Assembly (NCBI RefSeq): GCF_011067745.1
Contig: NZ_JAAMPJ010000010.1
Coordinates: forward strand, 62,001 to 126,000
Direction of reading: 5' to 3'
Source of the DNA: Lentzea alba
Lineage (GTDB): Bacteria; Actinomycetota; Actinomycetes; Mycobacteriales; Pseudonocardiaceae
DNA: 64,000 nt
Below are positions 1-7,790 of this stretch, piece by piece. Made by a program: the position numbers and the translations under genes. Numbering within the stretch: position 1 is the stretch's first letter; every line of letters starts with the position of its first letter. The notes beneath the pieces are model-generated. The model was not told the DNA's origin. It ran no database searches and saw only the letters and a program-made list of their open reading frames with translations.

Positions 1-246
1 CCCGTGGCGGGGTATCTGGCGGCGGAGATCGTGTACGCCGTGACGCACGAAGGTGCGCTGGGGCTGGAGGACGTGCTCGCTCGACGGACTCGGATCGCCA
101 TGGAGCACCTGGACTTCGGTGCGTCGGTGGCGGATCGGGTGGCTGACCTGATCGCGGGTCCACTGCGTTGGTCGGCTGCCGAACGTGATGCGGCTGTGGC
201 GGCCTACGTGGCGAGCACGGAGTTGGCGGCCCAGGCGGGAATGTGA
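1..246 (+). CDS. glpD: Glycerol-3-phosphate dehydrogenase, C-terminal end (partial)
   Basis: The reading frame is open from the first base and ends in TGA at 244-246, giving about 81 residues of a C-terminus. The stretch AEIVYAVTHEGALGLEDVL followed by ARRTRIAMEH matches the C-terminal helical domain of FAD-dependent glycerol-3-phosphate dehydrogenase (GlpD), which oxidises glycerol 3-phosphate to dihydroxyacetone phosphate at the membrane. The FAD domain lies outside the window, so the call rests on this tail. A GTG at 4 is in frame but is not a real start, because the conserved domain continues upstream of it. Confidence 0.78.
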   Translation, partial: PVAGYLAAEIVYAVTHEGALGLEDVLARRTRIAMEHLDFGASVADRVADLIAGPLRWSAAERDAAVAAYVASTELAAQAGM

Positions 247-253
247 CAGTGAG

Positions 254-550
254 ATGGACAGCGCGGAGCTGATCGAGAGGTTGCGGCGAGAGGGCGGCTT
301 CCGGCTGCTCCCGCTGCTGGGGAACACCGGGCAGGTCGCGGGCGTGCACCTGACCCGGTTCCTGCCCGGCGGGCACCTCGACGTGATCCAGGCCTGGGAC
401 GACCGGTGGGCGGCGTACGCCCGGATGCCGGACACCCTGGATGCGGGAGCGCCGTTCGCGGGGCCGGTCGGCGGGATGGTGCGCAGCGGTCCGTTCGCCC
501 GGATCGTGGCCCCCTTGCTGCCGATTCAGTCGGGACTTACCGCCCCTTAG
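254..550 (+). CDS. Small hypothetical protein
   Basis: A 98-residue protein that starts at ATG 254, only 7 nt after the glpD stop, so it may be co-transcribed with glpD. The sequence is soluble-looking, with a hydrophobic proline- and glycine-rich middle (LLPLLGNTGQVAG) and a C-terminal GPVGGMVRSGPFARIV segment. I do not recognise the family. There are no transmembrane helices or cysteine motifs. Codon usage is typical of the window, which supports a real gene. No strong ribosome binding site is seen. Confidence 0.55.
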   Translation: MDSAELIERLRREGGFRLLPLLGNTGQVAGVHLTRFLPGGHLDVIQAWDDRWAAYARMPDTLDAGAPFAGPVGGMVRSGPFARIVAPLLPIQSGLTAP

Positions 551-574
551 GCGCACTGCGCGAGTGTGTTGGTC

Positions 575-1507
575 ATGATGAGAGCACTCGCGTTGGCCCT
601 CCTGGCCGTGGTGGCGACGGCCCCTGCCGCGCACGCCGCCAGCCCGGTCAGCCTGACCGACGGCTTCTACGTCGACCCGGACTCCAACCCCGCCGTGTGG
701 GTGCGAGACCACGCCGGCGACGGCCGTCAGGCCGCGATCAGGACGAACATCTCCACCAAGCCGATCGCCCGCTGGTTCGGCAACTGGAGCGGTGACATCA
801 AGACCGCGGTCAGCGGTTACGTGAACAAGACCGGCACCAAGTTGCCCGTGCTGGTCGCGTACAACATCCCCAGCCGTGACGCGTGCGGCGGGCACTCCGG
901 CGGTGGCGCCGGCACGCCCGAGGCGTACCGGACGTGGATCTCCTCCTTCGCTTCCGCCATCGGCACGCGCCCGGCCGTCGTCGTCATCGAGCCGGACTCG
1001 CTGGCGGACTTCAACTGCATGGACAGCGCCAAGATCGCCGAGCGCACCGCGATGATCAAGTACGCCACCGAGCAGTTCAAGGCCAAGGCGCCCAACACGT
1101 GGGCCTACCTCGACGCGGGCAACGCGCAGTGGGTGCCCGCGGGCACCATGGCGGCGCGCCTCGACAGCGCCGGCGTGCGCAACGTCCGCGGGTTCTCGAT
1201 CAACGTGTCGAACTACCACACCACGGCCGCGTCGACTTCCTACGGCAACTCGGTCAGCGGTTCGCTGCCCGGCTACACCAAGCCGTACGTCATCGACACG
1301 AGCCGCAACGGCAACGGGCACAACGGGGAGTGGTGCAACCCCGGCGGGCGCAAGCTCGGCACGCCGGCCCGGACCGGTGGTGGCGCGGAGATGCTGCTGT
1401 GGGTGAAGGTGCCGGGTGACTCCGACGGACGGTGCGGCAAGGCGCCGAACGTGGACGCCGGCAAGTTCGACCCGCAGCTCGCCTACGACCTCGTGTTCGG
1501 CTACTGA
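575..1507 (+). CDS. Secreted glycoside hydrolase family 6 cellulase
   Basis: A 310-residue protein with a Sec signal peptide (hydrophobic core at residues 4-18, AHA-A cleavage near 22) and one GH6 catalytic domain. GH6 enzymes cleave beta-1,4-glucan by inversion, as endoglucanases or cellobiohydrolases. Visible family motifs are YNIPSRDACGGHS (Asp102), VVVIEPDSLADF (Asp141, the likely proton donor), the TSRNGNG/WCNPGGR loop and LWVKVPGDSDG. The length fits a lone catalytic domain, and no cellulose-binding module is present. ATG 575 is preferred over GTG 566 because the signal peptide begins there; ATG 578 is also possible and no clear Shine-Dalgarno is seen. The 3' end overlaps the convergent DUF5753 gene by 7 nt. 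Confidence 0.93.
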   Translation: MMRALALALLAVVATAPAAHAASPVSLTDGFYVDPDSNPAVWVRDHAGDGRQAAIRTNISTKPIARWFGNWSGDIKTAVSGYVNKTGTKLPVLVAYNIPSRDACGGHSGGGAGTPEAYRTWISSFASAIGTRPAVVVIEPDSLADFNCMDSAKIAERTAMIKYATEQFKAKAPNTWAYLDAGNAQWVPAGTMAARLDSAGVRNVRGFSINVSNYHTTAASTSYGNSVSGSLPGYTKPYVIDTSRNGNGHNGEWCNPGGRKLGTPARTGGGAEMLLWVKVPGDSDGRCGKAPNVDAGKFDPQLAYDLVFGY

Positions 1508-2322
1508 CGGCTCGTCAGGGCGTGGACCGGCGCGAGCTGGCTGGTGTACTCGGTCAGCTTGCGCCGCGTCCGTTCCTCGTCCAGGGCCACGGAGTCCAGC
1601 AGGTCGAAGAGCTTCTCGGCGCGGTCGACGGCGGCCTCGTCCTGGGCGAACACCTTGGCGTGACCGGACTCCGCGTAGACGATCGGGGTCGCCTTCTCGA
1701 ACTCGAACAGCGTGCACTTCGACTGGAACGCCGCCGTGGTCGCCTCCAGCGGCACGATGCGCACGATGTTCGCGTGGGCCAGCAGCTTGGTGTGCTGTTC
1801 GTGCATGACCTGGACGCCGCCCAGCCGCATCCGCAGCGCGATCTCGTGCAGGTAGAACACGCACTCGGGACTCGCCGGGCGCCGCATGACCGCCTGGCGG
1901 TCGCAGTCCATCGCGCTGTCCTCGTGGGTCGCGGCCTGCAGCGCGCGGGCGTAGGCCGGGGTCTGCAGGAGGCTGTGGACCGCGACGATGTCGTAGGACG
2001 TGATCTTGGTGGCCGACGCCTCGGTCAACAGGAGCGTGCGGAGGTTGTCCGGCGTCTGCGCGAGGTAGGGGTCGAAAGCGTTGCGGTAGCGGCGGAAGAA
2101 GTCCTCGATGAAGTCGATGTCCTTGCCGCAGGCGGCGAGGTACTGCGCGAGGTCGATCTCGGTCGCCCGGATCTTGCCGTGCTCCATGTTCGAGACCTTG
2201 CTCGGATCCCAGCCGAGCTGGGTGGCCAGGCCGCGGCCCCGCAGACCGGTGAACCTCTGCCGCATCCGGCGCAGTTCGTCGCCCAGATCGCGGCTGTACG
2301 CGGTGGAATTGATGGTCGTCAC
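1501..2322 (-). CDS. XRE-type helix-turn-helix regulator with DUF5753
   Basis: A 273-residue protein with an N-terminal helix-turn-helix of the XRE class (about residues 10-65, with GLATQLGWDPSKVSNMEHGK) and a DUF5753 domain for the rest (TYDIV-like AVHSLLQTPAYARAL, later LHEIALRMRLGG and VRIVPLE). Such proteins are very numerous in actinomycetes and usually act as DNA-binding regulators beside small DUF397 proteins; no DUF397 gene is visible here. The GTG at 2322 starts just before the HTH. Longer in-frame extensions exist but read like non-coding DNA. It is divergent from the GH18-like gene, with about 130 bp of shared promoter region. Confidence 0.85.
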   Translation of the reverse strand: MTTINSTAYSRDLGDELRRMRQRFTGLRGRGLATQLGWDPSKVSNMEHGKIRATEIDLAQYLAACGKDIDFIEDFFRRYRNAFDPYLAQTPDNLRTLLLTEASATKITSYDIVAVHSLLQTPAYARALQAATHEDSAMDCDRQAVMRRPASPECVFYLHEIALRMRLGGVQVMHEQHTKLLAHANIVRIVPLEATTAAFQSKCTLFEFEKATPIVYAESGHAKVFAQDEAAVDRAEKLFDLLDSVALDEERTRRKLTEYTSQLAPVHALTSRQ

Positions 2323-2453
2323 GAGTACGACGCTATGGCTTGGAAAAACTCCATGACATAGGCGCGTTCGGGCTCGTTCGGGTGAAAACCGTGCGCTTGA
2401 TCGGCTCGCTATGGTGGGGGAGAGGCCGCCGCCCGACGAAGGGACATGCGTTG

Positions 2454-3356
2454 ATGAGGCGGCCCTGGATCCCCGCTCTTCTCGCAGCCGTGCTGGCGTT
2501 GACCGGCGTGGCAGCGCTCGACCCGACACCCGCCGCGGCACAGAGTTCGCCGCGGTCGGCGATCTACGGCGGTGGCCCGTTCTACGCGGACGGCCAAGCC
2601 GTGATGAACACCCTGCGCTCCTCCGGGTTCACCACCGTGATCCTCTGGAGCATCCACGTCCACCCCAACGGCGACCTGTACTACAACGACGTCCTGATCG
2701 TCTCGAACGGCCGGTACGTCGGCGACGCCGGCTGGCCCGCGCGGCTGCGCACGTTGAAACAAGCACCGACGTCGGTCAACCGGATCGAGGTGAGCATCGG
2801 CGCCTGGGCGGTGCCGGACTGGGAGAACATCGCCAAGCTGATCAGCGCGCAGGGCACCGGTTCTTCGAGCGTCCTGTACCGCAACTTCCAGGCGTTGAAG
2901 ACGGCGACGGGAGCGGACGCGATCAACAACGACGACGAGTCGTTCTACCAGGTGGGCCCGACGGCGGCGTTCGCGCGCATGGCGGCCGGGCTGGGCTATG
3001 CGAGGTTCACGTTCGCGCCGTACACCAACCAGTCGTTCTGGGCGAGCCTCAAGAACAACCTCGGCGCGCTGGTCGACCGCGTGTACCTGCAGGGCTACGC
3101 GGGCGGCGCCGGCAACAACCCCGCCGCCTGGAGCCGCACGCTCGGCATGACCGTGGATCCGGGCCTGTGGAGCAAGCACGGTTCGGGCTGCTCGGCGGGT
3201 GACTCGCCCGCGACCGTCGAGAGCAAGATGCGGTCGTGGCGTTCCAGCGCTGGAATCACCGGCGGCTTCATGTGGCTGTACGACGACATGAAGAAGTGCT
3301 CGGCACAGGGGACCGCGGCGGCCTACGCGCGTGCGATCCGCAACGGCGTCAGCTAG
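2454..3356 (+). CDS. Secreted GH18-like TIM-barrel protein
   Basis: A 300-residue protein with a signal peptide (hydrophobic residues 6-22, AAAQ cleavage near 29). The mature part looks like a glycosidase barrel: TTVILWSIHVHPNGDLYYND near the N-terminus, VSIGAWAVPDW in the middle, then GADAINNDDESFY (Asp155 to Glu162) and ITGGFMWLYDD near the end. The DAINNDDE stretch resembles the GH18 DxxDxDxE signature but differs in its centre, so chitinase activity cannot be assumed. ATG 2454 is chosen because a GAAGGGA ribosome binding site sits about 9 nt upstream and the signal peptide begins there. Confidence 0.75.
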   Translation: MRRPWIPALLAAVLALTGVAALDPTPAAAQSSPRSAIYGGGPFYADGQAVMNTLRSSGFTTVILWSIHVHPNGDLYYNDVLIVSNGRYVGDAGWPARLRTLKQAPTSVNRIEVSIGAWAVPDWENIAKLISAQGTGSSSVLYRNFQALKTATGADAINNDDESFYQVGPTAAFARMAAGLGYARFTFAPYTNQSFWASLKNNLGALVDRVYLQGYAGGAGNNPAAWSRTLGMTVDPGLWSKHGSGCSAGDSPATVESKMRSWRSSAGITGGFMWLYDDMKKCSAQGTAAAYARAIRNGVS

Positions 3357-3377
3357 ACGAGCAACTCCACATCACTG

Positions 3378-3415
3378 ACCCTTGGAATCACCCGTCTGGT
3401 CGAGGAGTCAAGGGT
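3378..3415. terminator. Weak stem-loop between convergent genes
   Basis: Arms ACCCTTG (3378-3384) and CAAGGGT (3409-3415) pair perfectly, with a 24-nt loop, and TTT follows on the plus strand. It lies between the GH18-like gene (ending at 3356) and the convergent methyltransferase (ending at 3421). It could terminate the plus-strand gene. The short stem and long loop make this uncertain. Confidence 0.3.
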
Positions 3416-3420
3416 TTCCT

Positions 3421-4191
3421 TCAGGACACCTCGGTCGACGCCGGGGGAGGTGTGCGCCGCAGCAGGAGAACGACGAACCCGAGAAATCCGCGGTAGCCGC
3501 CCAGCCAGCTGGTGCGGTGGGCCGCTGACATCTGATGGGCGAGGCCGCTGGCGGGGTGTTCGGGATTGTCGAGAGCCCACTGGGCGAGGGTGCCGGTCCA
3601 GCACCATTGGTACTCGTCCCACTCCGCCATGGTGCTGATGTGTCCGTAGATCGGTGTCCATCCGTCGGCGACGACTTGGGCCACGGTGGTCGGGAGATCC
3701 GCGAACTTCTGCGGACCGTTCTCCATTTCCGCTCGGACGTCGGCGTCGGGCTCGCGCTCCCAGAAGCAGTCGCCGAGCAGGAACATCCCGTCTTCGGCGA
3801 GATGCTCTCGAGCGGCGTCCAACGTCTGGAGCAGCCCGCCGAACGCGTAGGCGGCTCCCACGCTGAGCACCAAGTCCGCTTTCCTGGTCGACCGGTACTC
3901 GGCGACGTCCTGGCGGCGCAGTTCGAGCCGATCTTCCAGACCGAGCCGGGCGGCCTCGCTGAGGACGTGGTCGAAGCCTTCACCCGAGATGTCGACTCCG
4001 ACAGCCGTTACGCCGCCGTGCGCCTGCAGCGCGCGCAACAACCAGGTGCCATCGCCGCAGCCCAGATCGAGCAGGTGATCGTCCTGCCCGCGGATGGCCC
4101 GGTGGAGGAGGTGCTCCACTGTGCTGTCGCTCAGCGGAGCCGAGATCGGATGGTCTGCGTGCGCGAGAGCGCTGAGTTGGCGTCGATCCAC
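3421..4191 (-). CDS. Class I SAM-dependent methyltransferase
   Basis: A 256-residue protein starting with GTG at 4191. SAM-binding motif I is clear (LLDLGCGDGTWLL, residues 40-52), followed by a beta2 acidic end (AVGVDIS) and motif II-like DLVLSVGAAYAFGG. The rest has the Rossmann methyltransferase layout. The substrate cannot be read from sequence: the C-terminal aromatic-rich segment (DEYQWCWTG) suggests a small molecule, but that is inference. It is transcribed alone, downstream of and on the same strand as the SsgA-like gene, 61 nt apart, so the two might share a transcript. Confidence 0.8.
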   Translation of the reverse strand: MDRRQLSALAHADHPISAPLSDSTVEHLLHRAIRGQDDHLLDLGCGDGTWLLRALQAHGGVTAVGVDISGEGFDHVLSEAARLGLEDRLELRRQDVAEYRSTRKADLVLSVGAAYAFGGLLQTLDAAREHLAEDGMFLLGDCFWEREPDADVRAEMENGPQKFADLPTTVAQVVADGWTPIYGHISTMAEWDEYQWCWTGTLAQWALDNPEHPASGLAHQMSAAHRTSWLGGYRGFLGFVVLLLRRTPPPASTEVS

Positions 4192-4252
4192 CAGCCCTGT
4201 CTAGCAGAATCTGGATCTTGTGTCGCAGGATTCGGCGGTGGTGATCAACCGT

Positions 4253-4654
4253 CTAGTCGAGCAGCTTGCGCAGTTCGGCGTCGAAGTCGACGTAGTCGTT
4301 CTCGCAACCGGGGGCGACTACGTCGTAGGTCGAGTTCAGGAACTCCTGCAGCTCCGTCGACTGCACGTGGAACACCGCGCGCGAGATGTCGGACTGCAGC
4401 TCGAGCACCGCCGTCGTGGAGTTGTGCGGACGCAACCGCACGTCGCCGGCGCCGCTGGTCGTGAGCAGACCGTCGGCGAGCAGGTCGCGGCTGACCAGCC
4501 ACACCGTCTCCTGGCGTCCCATCCGGAACGTCATGGTCACGGCGTGCGGGTCGTCGGCGCGGTACCCGAGCTCGACCTCGACCGGCATGGGGCGCCCGGA
4601 GGGGGCGATGAAGGCGAAGACGGACTCGGCGCCCACTCGTGTCACGTTCGTCAT
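4253..4654 (-). CDS. SsgA family sporulation/cell-division regulator
   Basis: A 133-residue protein matching the SsgA-like (SALP) family, which occurs in morphologically complex actinomycetes and controls septum and spore-wall events. Diagnostic stretches are PVEVELGYRADDPHAV, TMTFRMG, WLVSRDLLADGL and GDVRLRPH, the central hallmark of the family, with an acidic C-terminus (DYVDFDAEL). The length is as expected for the family. ATG 4654 has an AAGGGGG ribosome binding site just upstream. The presence of this gene implies a sporulating, hypha-forming host. Which SsgA subgroup it belongs to cannot be settled here. Confidence 0.9.
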   Translation of the reverse strand: MTNVTRVGAESVFAFIAPSGRPMPVEVELGYRADDPHAVTMTFRMGRQETVWLVSRDLLADGLLTTSGAGDVRLRPHNSTTAVLELQSDISRAVFHVQSTELQEFLNSTYDVVAPGCENDYVDFDAELRKLLD

Positions 4655-5082
4655 GCCCCCTTAGACGTGTGGCACCCCTCGTGGATGCCTCGCTCAGGAA
4701 AAGCGATCAGAACGTGATTTTCAATGGTCCCGAAGTATGACTTTTGACATGTGAGGATCTTGACCAGCTGAGACAGGTTCCGGCACCCGTGCTGACCTGC
4801 TGGTTGGTTCTCGTTGGATCCGGTCGTGTCCGGACCTCTTCGGACGTGTGACGGCCTGGTGACGGCCTGAAAGGCGGGCGAACCGAGCCCCTCGACCTTC
4901 ATTCGGCGTAGAGGTCGAGGGGCTTTCCGTAGTCAATTCCGCACGGAAAGTGATTGCGGTGGCGGCGGTCTTGAAAGCGGGCATCAGCCGGGGAGTGGGT
5001 GCTGGCGGTCGGCTGGGCTGACGGCTCGGCGCGGTGGCGCTTGCTCATGATCGGCCGCATCCAGGGCGGCGTGTTGGAGCTG
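4655..5082. other. 428-bp non-coding stretch with one strong hairpin
   Basis: No convincing gene on either strand: the open frames are arginine/proline-rich and lack start signals. The left part is the upstream region of the SsgA-like gene and includes a relatively AT-rich section at about 4700-4760. The right part contains the hairpin at 4886-4924 and the downstream region of the pirin gene. No tRNA cloverleaf was recognised. Confidence 0.6.
4886..4924. terminator. 13-bp perfect stem-loop
   Basis: Arms AGCCCCTCGACCT (4886-4898) and AGGTCGAGGGGCT (4912-4924) are perfectly complementary around a 13-nt loop. It lies downstream of the pirin gene, which reads leftward and ends at 5083, and upstream of the SsgA-like gene. 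There is no real T-tract on either side, so it would be a GC-type actinomycete terminator or a structured element of another kind. Confidence 0.5.
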
Positions 5083-6024
5083 TTAGGCGGGGTTGCCGCG
5101 CGGACGCAGACGGCCACCGGGCAGCGGTGGCGCGGGCAGGCGGGCGCCGGCGTAGCCCTCGACGCGGCCGAACCTGTCGGTCTCGGCCTGCCACTCGTCT
5201 CGGTAGGCGGCGATGTCGTCGTGAGTGCGTCCGACGAAGTTCCACCACATGACGATCTCCTCGCCGAACGGCTCGCCGCCGAGCAGTACAACGCGTGCGC
5301 CGTCACGGGTTGAGAGCGTCAGCGTGGAACGGCCGGTGCCCACGTAGCCGAGTGCGCCGGGACCGAGGGCGGTCTCGCCCAGGGTCACGTCGCCGGTGTC
5401 GAGGAGGACTCCGTGCTCGAAGGAAGGGGCCACGTCGAGCGTCAGGGTCGCCCCTGCCGGCAGCGTGATCTCGGCGCCGAGCAGTGGGGTGAACGTGGTC
5501 ACCGGAGAGGTCGAGCCGGCCAGGGAGCCGAGGAAGACGCGGACCGACGAGCCGTCGAGAACCACCGTCGGCGGGGCGTAGTGCTGGAAGTCGCGCGGGG
5601 CGTCGCGGTGGGCGTCGGGCAGGGCCAGCCAGAGTTGCACGCCGTGGAGCACCGAGGACGTTGTCGTGGACACCTCGGAGTGGCAGATGCCGCGGCCGCC
5701 GGTCATCAGGTTGAGTTCGCCGGGGCGGACGAAGGCGTGCACGCCGTGGCTGTCGCGGTGTTCGATCTCGCCGGTGAAGAGCCAGCTGACGGTTTGCAGG
5801 CCGGTGTGGGGATGCGGGGCCACGTCCATGCTGACGTCGTCGGGGCCGTAGTGGTCGCAGAAGCACCAGGCGCCGATCAGTGAGCGTTGCTTCTGGGGCA
5901 ACGTGCGGCGCACCGACATGGCGCGCGGGCCGCCCAGTGGCACGTCGCGCGGTTCGAGGACCTCGACGGTGCCGGGGGTGGAGGTGCACGTCACTTCTGC
6001 GGGTTCGGCCTCGACATTGCTCAC
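5083..6024 (-). CDS. Pirin family protein
   Basis: A 313-residue bicupin. The N-terminal cupin shows the pirin metal-site motif region DVAPHPHTGLQTVSWLF, then EIEHRDSHG and ELNLMTGGRGICHSE, which supply the His/His/His/Glu iron ligands. The C-terminal cupin is more degenerate. Pirins act as iron-dependent redox co-regulators or quercetinases; which applies here is unknown. GTG 6024 is chosen because upstream codons read as non-coding and the homologous region begins soon after. It is divergent from the ZapE-like gene, with 32 bp between starts. Confidence 0.88.
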   Translation of the reverse strand: MSNVEAEPAEVTCTSTPGTVEVLEPRDVPLGGPRAMSVRRTLPQKQRSLIGAWCFCDHYGPDDVSMDVAPHPHTGLQTVSWLFTGEIEHRDSHGVHAFVRPGELNLMTGGRGICHSEVSTTTSSVLHGVQLWLALPDAHRDAPRDFQHYAPPTVVLDGSSVRVFLGSLAGSTSPVTTFTPLLGAEITLPAGATLTLDVAPSFEHGVLLDTGDVTLGETALGPGALGYVGTGRSTLTLSTRDGARVVLLGGEPFGEEIVMWWNFVGRTHDDIAAYRDEWQAETDRFGRVEGYAGARLPAPPLPGGRLRPRGNPA

Positions 6025-6056
6025 GGGGTGGATCGTAGGCTGGCGCGGGGGTAACA

Positions 6057-6950
6057 GTGGATCTTCGCGCACATGTGTCGAGCAGCGGGTACGAGCTCGA
6101 CGACGCACAACTGGAAGTCATCGCGAGGCTGGAGGAACTCGGGAAGAGGCGCCGGGGTGTCTACCTGCACGGACCGGTGGGGCGGGGGAAGAGCTTCCTC
6201 GCTGACGCGTTTTTCAACGCCCTGCCCGTGAAGCGCAAACGGCGAGTGCACTTCCACTCCTTCTTCCAGGAGCTGCACGCCAGGATCTCCGAACGGCTGC
6301 ACGAACCCGGCGCGGTCAGGAAGGCCGTCGACGAGCTGATCGGTCGAGCTCACGTGCTCGCGTTCGACGAGTTCCACCTGCACGACATCGGCGACGCGAT
6401 GCTGATGACCAGGCTGCTGGAAGCGCTCGAGAAGCAGAAGGTGATGGTCGTCGCGACGTCCAACTACCCGCCGGACGGGTTGCTGCCGAACCCGCTGTAC
6501 CACGAGCACTTCCTGCCGGGCATCGCACTGGTCAAGGAGCTCATGGACGTCGTGGAGCTCAAGGGCGGCGCCGACTACCGGTACCTGCACGGCCTGCCGA
6601 GGTCGCGGTTCGAGACCGGCGAGCTCCTCACCGAGGCCCCTCCTCCGGACACCACGGGCAGACAGGTCTGGTTCCACTTCGGCGACCTGTGTGAGAAGCC
6701 GACCTCGACGCGGGACTACCTGGCGCTCGCCGAGACCTACGACGACTGGGTGATCACGCACGTGCCGCGGCTGGAGACGTGTGATCGTGAGACCCAGCAG
6801 CGGTTCGCGAACGTGGTGGATGTGCTGGTGGACAAGGACGTCAGGCTGACCCTGGTGAGTGATCACCCGCTGGCCGAGATCGTCGGCGGGAGCGCGCTCG
6901 ACCTCGCCCGCACCGCCAGCCGGTTGGAGCTGATCAACACGACCGGGTGA
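6057..6950 (+). CDS. zapE: ZapE-type (AFG1-like) cell division ATPase
   Basis: A 297-residue P-loop ATPase of the AFG1/ZapE family. Walker A is HGPVGRGKSFL (residues 38-48), Walker B is VLAFDEFHLHDIGDAML (near 100), followed by VVATSNYPPDGL with the sensor-1 Asn. A later region (RYLHG) is also typical of the family. In proteobacteria ZapE binds the Z-ring and affects constriction; in actinobacteria the role is inferred by homology. The GTG at 6057 has a GGGGG stretch 5-9 nt upstream. At about 300 residues it is somewhat shorter than many homologues (340-380). Confidence 0.85.
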   Translation: MDLRAHVSSSGYELDDAQLEVIARLEELGKRRRGVYLHGPVGRGKSFLADAFFNALPVKRKRRVHFHSFFQELHARISERLHEPGAVRKAVDELIGRAHVLAFDEFHLHDIGDAMLMTRLLEALEKQKVMVVATSNYPPDGLLPNPLYHEHFLPGIALVKELMDVVELKGGADYRYLHGLPRSRFETGELLTEAPPPDTTGRQVWFHFGDLCEKPTSTRDYLALAETYDDWVITHVPRLETCDRETQQRFANVVDVLVDKDVRLTLVSDHPLAEIVGGSALDLARTASRLELINTTG

Positions 6951-7010
6951 TCAGCTCGGGGTCCGGTCGGCCGATAGAGCCCTTGTCCCCCCGGCAAGGA
7001 GTAGTCAGGC

Positions 7011-7790
7011 ATGACGTTGCGCGCCCGCATCGGTGAGGTCGTCGAGAGCACGCGGTTCCAGTGGATGATCATCTGCGTGATCGTCGTCAACGCGATCACG
7101 CTGGGAGCCGAGACCTCACCGTCCCTCGTCGCGAACTACGGTGACCTGCTCAGCATGGTCGACCACCTGGCGCTCGCCGTCTTCGTCGGTGAGCTCGCGG
7201 CCCGGCTGTACGCGTTCGGCTGGCGGTTCTTCCGCGACCCGTGGAACGTCTTCGACTTCGTCATCGTCGCGGTGGCGCTGCTGCCGGCGGCCGGTCCGCT
7301 GTCGGTGCTGCGGTCGTTGCGGATCCTGCGGGCGCTGCGGCTCGTGGCGATGGTGCCGAGCATGCGCCGGGTGGTGACGGCGCTGGTGAAGTCGGTTCCC
7401 GGCCTGATCTCGCTGACCGGCCTGCTGATGTTGCTGCTCTACATCGGTGGTGTGATCGCGAGCAACCTGTTCGGCGACTCCGGCGACCCGCGGTTCGGCG
7501 ACCTCGGCTCCACGTTGCTGACGCTGTTCCAGATCACCACCGGCGACGGCTGGTCGGACGTGATGCGCGACCTGATGGTGCACCAGCCGCTCGCTTGGAT
7601 CTTCTTCCTCTGCTACCTGATGGTCGGCACCTTCACGATGCTCAACCTGTTCATCGCCGTCGTGTGCAGTGCGATGGAGTCGGACGTGCAGCACGTGCCC
7701 GCACCTCGGGCCGCGACGCACGACGACCTGCTGCTGCAGGAGGTTCGCGCGCTGCGGGACGAGGTGCGGGCGCTCAAAACTACGGCGTGA
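7011..7790 (+). CDS. One-domain voltage-gated cation channel
   Basis: A 259-residue protein with six membrane segments: S1 (WMIICVIVVNAITLG), S2 (LALAVFVGELAARLY), S3 (NVFDFVIVAVALLP), S4 with an Arg every third residue (SVLRSLRILRALRLV), S5 (LISLTGLLMLLLYIGG), a pore helix and S6 (FTMLNLFIAVVCSAM). This is the NaChBac/bacterial Nav layout, which assembles as a tetramer in the membrane. The C-terminal LLLQEVRALRDEVRALK heptads would form the tetrameric coiled coil. The filter TTGDGWSDV differs from the classic TLESW. ATG 7011 has AAGGAG upstream. The 3' end overlaps the convergent beta-helix gene by 11 nt. Confidence 0.9.
   Translation: MTLRARIGEVVESTRFQWMIICVIVVNAITLGAETSPSLVANYGDLLSMVDHLALAVFVGELAARLYAFGWRFFRDPWNVFDFVIVAVALLPAAGPLSVLRSLRILRALRLVAMVPSMRRVVTALVKSVPGLISLTGLLMLLLYIGGVIASNLFGDSGDPRFGDLGSTLLTLFQITTGDGWSDVMRDLMVHQPLAWIFFLCYLMVGTFTMLNLFIAVVCSAMESDVQHVPAPRAATHDDLLLQEVRALRDEVRALKTTA

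Noticed and set aside
4700-5080. Possible tRNA or small RNA in the long intergenic gap
   Set aside because: Only a single hairpin is evident; no cloverleaf or T-arm sequence was found.
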